This document shows positions 20,208 to 29,316 of a stretch of 39,844 bases of DNA, one piece after another. How positions within the stretch are numbered: position 1 is the first letter of the stretch; each line of letters begins with the position of its first letter. The translations under genes and the position numbers were made by a program. The DNA is from Campylobacteraceae bacterium (lineage in GTDB: Bacteria; Campylobacterota; Campylobacteria; Campylobacterales; Sulfurovaceae), in assembly GCA_027022775.1 (NCBI GenBank), contig JALVXO010000126.1, forward strand, positions 1 to 39,844, given 5' to 3'. Under the pieces are notes generated by a model. It ran no database searches, was not told where the DNA came from, and saw only the letters and a list, made by a program, of their open reading frames with translations.

Positions 20208-20549
20208 GTGAAAAATTTATTCCTGTTATTGGCAGTTATTTTTTCGTTTCTTAATAGTGCAGAACCGGCTGTGGCCAATAAAAGAGATATAAAACCCAAA
20301 GATTTATACAATAAATGCATCACATGCCATGGAAAACAAGCAGAGAAAAAAGCTTTAGGAAAATCAGATATAATTGCCAACTGGGATGCTGCCAAAATTG
20401 AAAATGCTTTAAAAGGATATAAAGCCGGTTTAAGAAACAAACATGGAATGGGCGGCGTAATGAAAGGGCAAGTAATTTCATTAAGCGATGAAGAGATAAA
20501 AAAATTATCTGTTTATATCTCTAAGTTTGCTAAAAATTCTAAAAAATAG
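20208..20549 (+). CDS. Class I c-type cytochrome (c553-like)
   Basis: Signal peptide, CITCHG heme motif, C-terminal LSDEEIKKLSVYISKF helix. Confidence 0.9.
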   Translation: MKNLFLLLAVIFSFLNSAEPAVANKRDIKPKDLYNKCITCHGKQAEKKALGKSDIIANWDAAKIENALKGYKAGLRNKHGMGGVMKGQVISLSDEEIKKLSVYISKFAKNSKK

Positions 20550-20597
20550 AGGCGTAACTTTTAACCTAATTTTGGCTACGCCAGCTTTTGACCCGCT

Positions 20598-21932
20598 TTA
20601 AAAGTTTTCTGAAATCATAAATGCCAACTCCAAAGCCTGATTGGCATTTAAGCGCGGGTCGCACTGTGTATGGTATCTGCTTGATAAATCATCAACAGTA
20701 ATATGGCAGCTTGCACTTCCTGTACACTCTGTCACATTTTCTCCTGTCATCTCCAAGTGCACGCCAGCTGCCACTGTACCATACTCTTTATGTATTTTAA
20801 AAAAGCTTTTTACTTCAGAAAGAATATTATCAAACTCTCTTGTTTTAAAACCTGTTGAACTTTTTTCAACATTTCCGTGCATCGGGTCAATTGTCCAGAC
20901 AACATTCAACTTGGCATCTGTAACAGCTTTTAAAAGCGGAGGGAAAAGTTTTTCTATTTTATTGGCACCCATTCTCACAATCAGGTTTAGTTTGCCTTCT
21001 TCATTTTGCGGATTTAAAGTTTTAACCAACTCAATTAATTCATCAGTCTGCATTGAAGGTCCGACTTTACACCCAATAGGGTTATGAATTCCCCTGAAAT
21101 ACTCAACATGAGCCCCATTTAGATCGCGTGTTCTATCACCTATCCAGAGCATGTGGGCAGAAGTGTTATACCAGTTACCTGTAATACTGTCGACTCTTGT
21201 TAACGCCTCTTCGTAATTTAAAAGAAGCGCTTCGTGCGAAGTAAAAAGTGTTGTCTGTTTAAGCTGCGGCGTATTTTTTGGCGTAAGCCCCGCCGCTTTT
21301 AAAAAATTCATCGCTTTATCGATTTGGCAGCTGATCTCTTCATATTTCTGCCCGATTGGATGGTTTTTGATAAAATCTAAATTCCATCTGTGCACTTGCG
21401 TTAAATCTGCCAAACCTCCGCGCGAAAATGCCCTAAGCAGGTTCATAGTTGCCGCAGACTGGTTGTAAGCCCTTAACATTCTAAACGGGTCTGCTTCTCT
21501 TGCTTTTTCGTTAAATTCGATACTGTTTATGATGTCTCCGCGATAACTAGGCAGTTTTATCCCGTTTCGCTCTTCAAAATCACTGCTTCTTGGTTTTGCA
21601 AACTGTCCCGCAACACGCCCGATTTTAACCACGCTTTTGCCGCTAGAGTATGCTACCACAACCGACATTTGCAAAATAAGTTTAAAAAGGTTTTTTATAA
21701 CATCTGCATTAAATGCGTTAAAACTTTCGGCACAATCGCCTCCTTGCACAATAAAAGCCTCTCCGCGTCCCGCTTTTGCAAGCTGCTCTTTTAAATTTCT
21801 AGCCTCGCCTGCAAAAATAAGCGGCGGGTATCTTTTTAATTCCTCTTCTACCTTTTTTAATAATTCTTTATCTTTATATTCCGGCTGCTGTTTTATCGGA
21901 AAATTTCTCCAAGAATCTGGGCTCCAGCTCAT
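20598..21932 (-). CDS. Class II 3-deoxy-7-phosphoheptulonate synthase
   Basis: FIVQGGDCAESFN; KIGRVAGQFAKPRS; IGDRTRDLNGAHVEYFRGIHNPIGCKVGPSM; DPMHGN; CDPRLNANQALELA. Confidence 0.96.
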   Translation of the reverse strand: MSWSPDSWRNFPIKQQPEYKDKELLKKVEEELKRYPPLIFAGEARNLKEQLAKAGRGEAFIVQGGDCAESFNAFNADVIKNLFKLILQMSVVVAYSSGKSVVKIGRVAGQFAKPRSSDFEERNGIKLPSYRGDIINSIEFNEKAREADPFRMLRAYNQSAATMNLLRAFSRGGLADLTQVHRWNLDFIKNHPIGQKYEEISCQIDKAMNFLKAAGLTPKNTPQLKQTTLFTSHEALLLNYEEALTRVDSITGNWYNTSAHMLWIGDRTRDLNGAHVEYFRGIHNPIGCKVGPSMQTDELIELVKTLNPQNEEGKLNLIVRMGANKIEKLFPPLLKAVTDAKLNVVWTIDPMHGNVEKSSTGFKTREFDNILSEVKSFFKIHKEYGTVAAGVHLEMTGENVTECTGSASCHITVDDLSSRYHTQCDPRLNANQALELAFMISENF

Positions 21933-22007
21933 AACCTATCCTTACACTAAAATTTCGAGATTATATCATAAAAAGCTAAAGCTGGCAATTTACGGTAACC
22001 ATTGTAA

Positions 22008-23918
22008 TTAAAAAATTTTTAAACTCTCTATAAGCTCCTCTTTGCTTTTAGCATTTGCAAAGCAGGCGCGGTTTGTGCACACTTCGTAAGTTCCGCCCGG
22101 GGTTGTTTTAAACAGGGTATATGGGTAGGCAAATTCTAAATTTTTAATCTCTTCAAGCGCCTTTTTGTTTGATTTTATGATATTGTCATCTTTAATGTAT
22201 CTAATAGCCGCATCTGCAAGTGTGGGGCTGGAGATTGGCTGGCGCATAATGTCATAAGAGTTAACCTCCAGGGTTTTAAATGCAAATTTTTCATAAACCG
22301 GTTCTGCCAAAGAGCGCAGCGTTAGCAGATTATGAGCCATTACTGCAACAGAAGATGGGTAAGAGGTGTCGTAATTTTCAGCGAAATTTTTAAACTCTTT
22401 ATTGCCGACAATCCAAAAACCGTTACGGTAAAATCTTTTTATCGCTTCATTTACCAAATTAAGCGCTTTAATAAGCTCCATCTCATCAAGGGTTAAGTTG
22501 TAGCTTTGAATATAAACATAAACCAGCCATGCGTAATCTTCTAAAAAGCCTTCAACTTTTGGGCGGTTTGTTATTAGGGCGCTATGAAAAACATTAACCC
22601 CTTCAACCATTTTACTCTCTAATGCTGCAAGGCTTTTTTTTGCAATTTCCAAAAATTGAGGCTCTGTTTTTGCGGCTTCAAACAAAGATGCAATCATCAT
22701 AGCATTCCAGGATGTAATAACCTTTTTATCTACAAACGGATACTCTCTTTTTTTTCTAATCTCCAGCAGCGCCTCTTTTGCTGTTTTAAAAAACTCTTTA
22801 TCTCTTAAATCCAAAGAAGATAGCCTTACAATCGATTTTCCTTCGAAATTTCCCCTTTGAGTTATTCCAAAATCGTAAAGCAGCTCTTCGCTCAAACCAT
22901 ACTTTTTAAATGCCTCTTTTGCTTCATTGTAACCGTAAACAAAATATGCCCCTTCGCCCCCTTCGCTGTCTGCATCGCTGGCACTGAAAAAAAGCCCCTC
23001 TTTAGACATCTTTTTAAGCATAAATTGCAAAATTTCAACCGCTATCTCCCGGTAGCGCTCTATCTTAAAAATTCTATGCGCCCTTAAAAGAGTGTAACTC
23101 ATTAAAGCGTTATCGTAAGTCATCTTTTCAAAATGGGGCACAAGCCAGATTCTATCGGTGCTGTATCTGCAAAATCCCCCCTCAACTATATCGTAAATAC
23201 CGCCCAAAAGCATACTGTCAAGTGTTTTTGTTACAATCTCTTTTAACTCTTCGTCTCTATTTAATTTATACAGATTCATTGCCAGGTTTAAAACATAAGA
23301 GCTTGGAAATTTTGGCGCATCCCCAAAACCGCCCCACTCTTTATCGTAAATAGTTTTAATCTGCTTTGCAGCTGTATCTATAAGCGCCGGGGTTAGTTTA
23401 GTGGCTTCAATTTTGCTTTTTGGTTTAAGCGCTTCTAAAACATCCTGCCCTTTTCTTGCCAGAAGCGCAGGATCTTTTTGGTAACTCCCAATAATGGTAT
23501 TTAGCAAATCTTTAAAGCCTATTATCCCGTATCTTGGCTCTGGCGGAATATATGTAGCAGAATAAAACGGCTTTAAATCGGGTGTTAAAAAAATAGAAAG
23601 AGGCCAGCCGCCCGGTTTTCTATTCATTTTTACAAAAACTTCCTGAAAATGCTTATCTATATCGGGGCGCTCCTCTTTATCTACTTTTATACTGATAAAA
23701 TGCTCATTTAAAATCTTTGCCGTCTCTTTATCTTCGAAAGACTCTTTTTCCATAACATGGCACCAGTGGCAACTGCTATAACCAATGCTTAAAAAAATCG
23801 GTTTATTCTCTTTTTGCGCCCTGTTTAGCGCTTCTGGTCCCCATGGAAACCAATCAACGGGGTTGTGCGCATGCTGCATAAGGTAAGGAGACTCTTCGTT
23901 AATTAATCTGTTTGCCAT
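22008..23918 (-). CDS. DUF255 / YyaL-like thioredoxin-domain protein
   Basis: [49 protein letters not shown]; glycosidase-like C-terminal region. Confidence 0.95.
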   Translation of the reverse strand: MANRLINEESPYLMQHAHNPVDWFPWGPEALNRAQKENKPIFLSIGYSSCHWCHVMEKESFEDKETAKILNEHFISIKVDKEERPDIDKHFQEVFVKMNRKPGGWPLSIFLTPDLKPFYSATYIPPEPRYGIIGFKDLLNTIIGSYQKDPALLARKGQDVLEALKPKSKIEATKLTPALIDTAAKQIKTIYDKEWGGFGDAPKFPSSYVLNLAMNLYKLNRDEELKEIVTKTLDSMLLGGIYDIVEGGFCRYSTDRIWLVPHFEKMTYDNALMSYTLLRAHRIFKIERYREIAVEILQFMLKKMSKEGLFFSASDADSEGGEGAYFVYGYNEAKEAFKKYGLSEELLYDFGITQRGNFEGKSIVRLSSLDLRDKEFFKTAKEALLEIRKKREYPFVDKKVITSWNAMMIASLFEAAKTEPQFLEIAKKSLAALESKMVEGVNVFHSALITNRPKVEGFLEDYAWLVYVYIQSYNLTLDEMELIKALNLVNEAIKRFYRNGFWIVGNKEFKNFAENYDTSYPSSVAVMAHNLLTLRSLAEPVYEKFAFKTLEVNSYDIMRQPISSPTLADAAIRYIKDDNIIKSNKKALEEIKNLEFAYPYTLFKTTPGGTYEVCTNRACFANAKSKEELIESLKIF

Positions 23919-24007
23919 TTTTGTTACCTTTTATTAATAATTCTTTGTTATAGTTACATATAAATTCTCACCCAGAATATACTTTTATAAACTTAAAAAG
24001 GGATAAA

Positions 24008-25804
24008 ATGAAAAAATTAGTTTTGATATTTATACTCTTGGCTTCATCTCTTTTTGGCGGTTTTGGCTCTTTTAACCTGCCAAAACAGCAAAAATTTTTA
24101 ACCCCGCAAGAGGCGTTTAAAGTAAGCGCAAAAAGTGCCAAAGGCGGTGTAGAGATAGACATTAAGCTTGGCGAAAAGATACATATTTACAAAAATAAAT
24201 TAAAATTTACTATCACAAAACCGCAAAAAAAAGAGTTGCATCCAGCTTTGCCAAAAGGCAAAGATGTCGGCGGCGAGGAAGGGTATGAAAAAGAGGTAAA
24301 AATTTCAATACCTAATTCTCAAATTGGAATAAACGGCGCATACACCCTGGAGGTTAAGCTTGTTGGGTGTTCAGACAGCGGTATATGTTACGCTCCGCAA
24401 ACTTACACATTTAATTTAACCGGCAAAAGCGCCGCCGCTGCAGACAGCAAAAAAAATAAAAGCCAAAAGAGTGAAAGCTTTTTTGGCAAGCTCTCTAAAC
24501 TAGCAAAAGACGGCAACAGCAAGCAGATTGCCCAGGCTTTAAAAAACGAGGGGGTTCTTTTTATCCTGCTTTTATTTTTTATTGTCGGGCTGTTAATGGC
24601 GCTGACCCCTTGCATTTTGCCTATGGTGCCGATTTTAAGCTCTATAATTATCCAGCAGGCGGGCAAAAAAGATGGCGGATTAGGCAAGGGGGCATCTTTT
24701 GCAATTTCGCTTGTTTATGTGCTTGCAATGTCTTTTACTTATGCGGTTATCGGTGTTGTTGCCGGGCTTTTAAATTTTGATTTGCAGGCAAATGCAAACA
24801 ATCCTTGGGTTATTATTCCGGTTGCGCTTATTTTTATAGCCCTGGCTTTTTCGCTTTTTGGATATTTTGAGATGGCTCTGCCTTCAAGCTGGCAAAGCAA
24901 GCTTAATAAAATTAGCAATTCAGCAGAGGGTAAAGGGTATTTTGGAACCGTTGTTATGGGTGCAATTTCTGCCCTAATTGTTGGCGCTTGCACAGCTCCT
25001 GTTATTAGCGGGGCTATAATATTTATTTCAATTACCGGCGATGCGCTTCTTGGAGGGCTGGCACTGTTTGTTATGGGCATTGGCGCCGGGGTTCCTCTTT
25101 TGCTTGTTGGAATCGGAGCTGGAAAATTTGTTCCAAAGCCTGGCGGATGGATGGAGAGTGTATCGAAATTTTTCGGCTTTTTAATGCTTTTAATGGCGCT
25201 TTACATATCGCGCGGAGTTATTAGCAATACGCTTTTTATGTATCTATTTTCGTTTTTGCTTATTGGCGCGGCAATATTTTTTGGAGTGTTTAGCCCGCAA
25301 AACACAAAAGGTTTTGCAGGTGTGTTTAAAACCGCGCTTTTTGTAATGCTGCTTTACGGTTCACTTGTTTTTATCGGCGCTGTTGCTGGCGCAAAATCTG
25401 TTTTAAATCCGCTAGAGCCGTTTATTGGGGTTAAAGCAAAAACCACAGCCAAAGAAGAGAGTGCAAAAAGTTATACGCTAAATGAACTTTTAAAAGAGAT
25501 TAAAAGCGCCGGCAAACCTGTAGTGATAGATATCGGCAAAGAAAACTGCGCCGCTTGCACAGAGCTTGCTACAAAAACTTTCCCTAGCAGCAAAGTTCAA
25601 AAAGAGTTAAAGCGCTTTAAATTTATAAAACTGGATATTACAAATTATACCAAAGATGACCAGGAGATTATGAACCACTTTAAAATATTCGGCGCTCCAA
25701 ATATTCTTCTTTTTGACAGTAATGGCAGCGCTTTAGAAGATAAATTTATACAAGGGTATATTGAGCCGGAAAAATTTGTAAAAATATTGAAAGATATTAA
25801 ATAA
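24008..25804 (+). CDS. dsbD: Thiol:disulfide interchange protein DsbD
   Basis: N-terminal periplasmic domain (CSDSGICYAPQTY), 8-TM core with TPCILPMVPILS and CTAPVISGA, C-terminal thioredoxin domain with CAAC. Confidence 0.94.
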   Translation: MKKLVLIFILLASSLFGGFGSFNLPKQQKFLTPQEAFKVSAKSAKGGVEIDIKLGEKIHIYKNKLKFTITKPQKKELHPALPKGKDVGGEEGYEKEVKISIPNSQIGINGAYTLEVKLVGCSDSGICYAPQTYTFNLTGKSAAAADSKKNKSQKSESFFGKLSKLAKDGNSKQIAQALKNEGVLFILLLFFIVGLLMALTPCILPMVPILSSIIIQQAGKKDGGLGKGASFAISLVYVLAMSFTYAVIGVVAGLLNFDLQANANNPWVIIPVALIFIALAFSLFGYFEMALPSSWQSKLNKISNSAEGKGYFGTVVMGAISALIVGACTAPVISGAIIFISITGDALLGGLALFVMGIGAGVPLLLVGIGAGKFVPKPGGWMESVSKFFGFLMLLMALYISRGVISNTLFMYLFSFLLIGAAIFFGVFSPQNTKGFAGVFKTALFVMLLYGSLVFIGAVAGAKSVLNPLEPFIGVKAKTTAKEESAKSYTLNELLKEIKSAGKPVVIDIGKENCAACTELATKTFPSSKVQKELKRFKFIKLDITNYTKDDQEIMNHFKIFGAPNILLFDSNGSALEDKFIQGYIEPEKFVKILKDIK

Positions 25805-25813
25805 TTTTGATAT

Positions 25814-25852
25814 AATTAGCCTAAATAATAAGTTTAATTTATAAGGCTAATT
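25814..25852 (+). promoter_or_regulatory. 9-bp inverted repeat spanning the leader of the rhodanese gene
   Basis: AATTAGCCT (25814-25822) / AGGCTAATT (25844-25852), overlapping a TATAAT-like -10 (25811-25816) and the AAGG ribosome-binding site. Confidence 0.45.
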
Positions 25853-25853
25853 T

Positions 25854-26237
25854 ATGGTTCACTTAAGTAAAGAGAATATTTTAAACCTTCTGCATAAAGA
25901 GCAGCTTTTAGATGAAGATTTGCAAACGCTTCTTAAAGCAAGGGAGGAAGGCAAGGCCGACTTTGTTTTAATAGATGTAAGAGAGCCGTTTGAGTATGAG
26001 ATGGCGCATATTGTGCCAACAGATATGCTTTTGCCAACCAGCCGGTTTCAAGAGTGGTTTGAAGAGATTCAAAAATTAAAAGATAAAAATTTAATAATTT
26101 ACTGCAGAACCGGCAACAGAAGTTACCAGGTGCAACAGATACTAAAAAGATACGGATTTAAAAATGTCGGCAATTTAGCTTACGGAATTGTCGATTACAG
26201 CGGCAGAATTGAACAAGGGGTTTTTGAAAACAAATAA
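25854..26237 (+). CDS. Single-domain rhodanese
   Basis: FVLIDVREPFEYEMAHI; active-site loop YCRTGNRSYQ. Confidence 0.93.
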   Translation: MVHLSKENILNLLHKEQLLDEDLQTLLKAREEGKADFVLIDVREPFEYEMAHIVPTDMLLPTSRFQEWFEEIQKLKDKNLIIYCRTGNRSYQVQQILKRYGFKNVGNLAYGIVDYSGRIEQGVFENK

Positions 26238-26244
26238 CGCCGTA

Positions 26245-26286
26245 GCCTTTTTTTGTGCTATAATTTAAGAAAAAAAGGCACAAAAA
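26245..26286 (+). promoter_or_regulatory. Overlapping alternative inverted repeats around a TATAAT box upstream of the SLC13 transporter
   Basis: GCCTTTTTTT (26245-26254)/AAAAAAAGGC (26270-26279) and TTTTTGTGC (26250-26258)/GCACAAAAA (26278-26286); TATAAT at 26259-26264. Confidence 0.45.
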
Positions 26287-27611
26287 TGAAAGGTATTATC
26301 AGTGCAGTTGCGATTGGTGTTGCTCTATTTGCGTTGGCTTCTTTAAGCTTTTCTTTAAAACATGCCCTTTTAATCGGAGTAGTTGCTTTGCTGGTTGCTC
26401 TTTGGACAAATGGGGCTATTGCGCTTGGGGTTGTTTCGCTTTTTCCGATTATTCTCTTCCCGGCACTGCATATTTTAAGCCTTAAAGATGTTGCGCCAAA
26501 CTACTCCAAATCTATTATTTTCCTATTTTTGGGCGGTTTTATGATAGCAATTGCTATTGCAAAAACCAATTTGCATAAATATTTCAGTTATAAGCTTTTA
26601 TCGCTCTTTCCAAACACCCCGCGCGGAATAATTTACTCCCTGGCGGTAACTTCTGCGCTTTTGAGCTCAATTTTGTCAAACACAACAATTACTCTTATGC
26701 TTATGCCAATTGGCCTATTTTTAACCCAAAACACCAAATTAAAAGTCCGCTTTCTGCTTGCTATAGCTTACGGTGCAAGCATAGGCGGGATAATAACCCC
26801 AATTGGAACCCCGCCAAATATGCTTCTGCTTGGCTTTTTAGATGACCATCACATTTTAGCACCGACTTTTGGCGAGTGGATGATAAAAGTAGCGCCAGTT
26901 GCTCTGTTGATGCTTTTAACAGTCCCGTTTATCCTATCTATGTCTGTAAAAAATGAAAAAATCGAAGAGTTAAAAGAGGCTGCAGTTTTAAACTCCACTC
27001 AAAAAAGGCTGCTTTATATTCTGGCTGCACTTGTTGTGCTGCTTCTTGTAAATACACCTATAAAACCGTATTATCATGGCTTGGGTTTAAATGAAAAGCT
27101 TATTTTGCTGGGCTTTGGACTATTGATGTTTATGCCAAAAATAGGCTTTTTAACCTGGGATGACAGCAGAGATATCCCTTACGAAATTGTTTTTCTATTT
27201 GGTGCAGGATTTACAATTGCAAAGGCATTTGCAAAAACCGGACTGGCGGCTGATATTGCTCATAAATTGAGTTTTATTTCTAATATGCCGCTTTTATGGA
27301 TGCTCTTTTTTATTGCTCTTTTTGTAAGTTTTGCAACAGAGGTTACAAGCAATACCGCTCTTACAGCTATTGCACTTCCAATTTTTTATGAATTTGCAAA
27401 AAACATGGGCGATAATGCGCTGCCAGTAATGATGGTAACAACAATAGCCGCAAGTTATGCCTTTATGCTCCCAATTGCCACTCCGCCAAATGCCATTGTT
27501 ATGAGCAGCCGCGTTATTAAAGTAAAAGAGATGGCAAAAGTAGGCTTTTTTGCAAACATAGCAGGCGTAATTTACTTAAGCGCAATTGCTTATGTTTTAT
27601 GGGCTAATTAG
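26286..27611 (+). CDS. SLC13/DASS family anion transporter
   Basis: SNTTITLMLMPIG, TPIGTPPNMLLLGF, SNTALTAIALPIF, PIATPPNAIVMSS; start moved to ATG 26286 from the ORF-track 26253. Confidence 0.9.
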   Translation: MKGIISAVAIGVALFALASLSFSLKHALLIGVVALLVALWTNGAIALGVVSLFPIILFPALHILSLKDVAPNYSKSIIFLFLGGFMIAIAIAKTNLHKYFSYKLLSLFPNTPRGIIYSLAVTSALLSSILSNTTITLMLMPIGLFLTQNTKLKVRFLLAIAYGASIGGIITPIGTPPNMLLLGFLDDHHILAPTFGEWMIKVAPVALLMLLTVPFILSMSVKNEKIEELKEAAVLNSTQKRLLYILAALVVLLLVNTPIKPYYHGLGLNEKLILLGFGLLMFMPKIGFLTWDDSRDIPYEIVFLFGAGFTIAKAFAKTGLAADIAHKLSFISNMPLLWMLFFIALFVSFATEVTSNTALTAIALPIFYEFAKNMGDNALPVMMVTTIAASYAFMLPIATPPNAIVMSSRVIKVKEMAKVGFFANIAGVIYLSAIAYVLWAN

Positions 27612-27960
27612 TGATAGTGAAAAGTGATAGTGGATAGTGACAGTTTATCTCTGTTATTCCCACTTGAGAGTGCGCAAAAAGTTAAAATTTCTGTAAAATT
27701 ACCCATTTCAGTCATTCTGAGCGAAGCGAAGAATCTCGATAGAACGGCAGTAAATAGATTCTTCGCTACGCTCAGAATGACGATTAAGGCAAATATTTTG
27801 GACTTTTGCGCAGTCTCGCTTTCGCAGGAATGACAATAACTCCAAACTATCACTGTCAACTGTCACTGTCACTAATTGTACGGCACAGCCGCACCTACAT
27901 TCGGATTACGGAATACAGATTACGGAATTTAAATTATCTATTCTCAATTATCAATTCCCA
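27606..27960. repeat. Intergenic nested-palindrome repeat mosaic
   Basis: Inner arms 27711-27736/27756-27781 (25 of 26 bp complementary); middle arms about 27656-27680/27804-27831; degenerate outer arms GTGATAGTG.../...CACTGTCAC; then GATTACGGAATACAGATTACGGAAT direct repeats. Confidence 0.85.
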
Positions 27961-28085
27961 AACCCAACACCCATTTCTATACTTTTCTTTGCCGACTTTG
28001 CAGCCTTAATAACCGCATATTAATATTATTTTAGATAAAATTCGCCCCAAAATATAAATTTAACTGAAAGCAAGGATATGAAACT

Positions 28086-28829
28086 ATGAATAATATAGAT
28101 ATAAATTCACCGATTTTTCAGGCAGAATTAGAAAAAACATGGAAATTTGTGGAAAAAGTCAATAAACAGTTCGGTTTTGTTCAAAACCCAGACGAAGAGG
28201 TTAATGAAGGGGTAGCAATGGGGCTTGCCAGAAACAGGCTTATGTATGGCAAACGCTACTGTCCGTGTTTTATCGTTCAGGGAGAAACCGAAGAAGAGCG
28301 CAAAAAGGCAAACAACCGAATCTGTCCATGCAAACCGGCTTTGGAAAATGAAATTCCAAACAATGGTGTATGCCACTGCGGAATTTTCTGCACACCAGAA
28401 TACGCAGAGCAAAAAGCCAAAGAGAAAGCCCTGGAAGAGGCTGTTCATACCCACTCTAGAGGCTTAAGCGAAGAAGAAGCCCAAATGCTAGTGCATAAAG
28501 AGCAGCTCGATGGAGATGAATTAGAAGCGCTGCTTGAAGCAAGAGAGTTAAAAATGGTAAACTTTACCCTCATAGATGTGCGCGAACCTATGGAGTATGA
28601 AATGGCTCATATTGTCGGCACAGACGAACTTTTGCCAACTTCGCAGTTTTACGACTGGGTTAACAAAATCCAGCACAGAAAAGATGAAAATTTAATAATC
28701 TACTGCCACACAGGAAGCCGAAGCTACCAGGTGCAAATGATACTAAAACAGCAAGGTTTTAAAAGCGTAGGCAACCTGACTTATGGAATTATAAGCTACC
28801 CGGGTAAAATTAAACAAGGAAGATATTAA
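28086..28829 (+). CDS. Ferredoxin-thioredoxin reductase catalytic domain fused to C-terminal rhodanese
   Basis: N-terminal CPC-X18-CPC-X13-CHC Fe-S/redox motif; C-terminal LIDVREPMEYEMAHI and YCHTGSRSYQ rhodanese loop. Confidence 0.92.
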   Translation: MNNIDINSPIFQAELEKTWKFVEKVNKQFGFVQNPDEEVNEGVAMGLARNRLMYGKRYCPCFIVQGETEEERKKANNRICPCKPALENEIPNNGVCHCGIFCTPEYAEQKAKEKALEEAVHTHSRGLSEEEAQMLVHKEQLDGDELEALLEARELKMVNFTLIDVREPMEYEMAHIVGTDELLPTSQFYDWVNKIQHRKDENLIIYCHTGSRSYQVQMILKQQGFKSVGNLTYGIISYPGKIKQGRY

Positions 28830-29311
28830 TTTTGGTGCTTTTGCACCAGTGCACTATTGCTGTTAAACTTATTAACAGTCAGAGGAAAGTTTATCTTTTT
28901 ACTATTTAACTCTTTTGTTCCTATTTTAAAGCTTTTTATAAACTTCGTTGAATTGTTTTCTATTAAAGTCAAACCGAGTGGGGTTTTTTTATTCTGAATA
29001 ATAATATTTCCACTAATATTAACTAACTTATCTTTTTTATTATACTTTTTCAGTATAAACTTAAAGTTTTCATTCAAATGTATATCTTTGCAAAATTTCT
29101 CTATATCCTCTATAGATACTGTTTTTTTTGCATTTGGAGTTAGTCTCTCTTGTAGGGAGAAGTAGTTTTGGTGTTTTATGTCTGTTAAAATTGTGTTTAC
29201 TTCTGTTGAGAGCTCTTCTCTGTAGCTGGAATCATCTATAAAAAGTTTGTAAATTATAAATAAAATAATTATTGCAACTATTAAATATCCCGGTTTTTTG
29301 AATATTCTCAT
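28826..29311 (-). CDS. Hypothetical membrane-anchored protein
   Basis: 161 aa with one N-terminal hydrophobic segment; co-directional with downstream operon genes. Confidence 0.65.
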   Translation of the reverse strand: MRIFKKPGYLIVAIIILFIIYKLFIDDSSYREELSTEVNTILTDIKHQNYFSLQERLTPNAKKTVSIEDIEKFCKDIHLNENFKFILKKYNKKDKLVNISGNIIIQNKKTPLGLTLIENNSTKFIKSFKIGTKELNSKKINFPLTVNKFNSNSALVQKHQN

Positions 29312-29316
29312 AAACT

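Noticed and set aside
20550-20608. GGCGTA/TACGCC and AACTTTTAA/TTAAAAGTT repeats between cytochrome and DAHP synthase genes as a novel element
   Set aside because: Convergent gene ends make an ordinary bidirectional terminator the simplest explanation.
20641-21087. 148-aa plus-strand ORF
   Set aside because: Antisense to the conserved class II DAHP synthase; Ser/Thr-rich shadow translation.
27608-28009. ORFs of 83, 69 and 67 aa in the gap after the SLC13 gene
   Set aside because: They are translations of the nested palindromes on both strands; no independent coding evidence.
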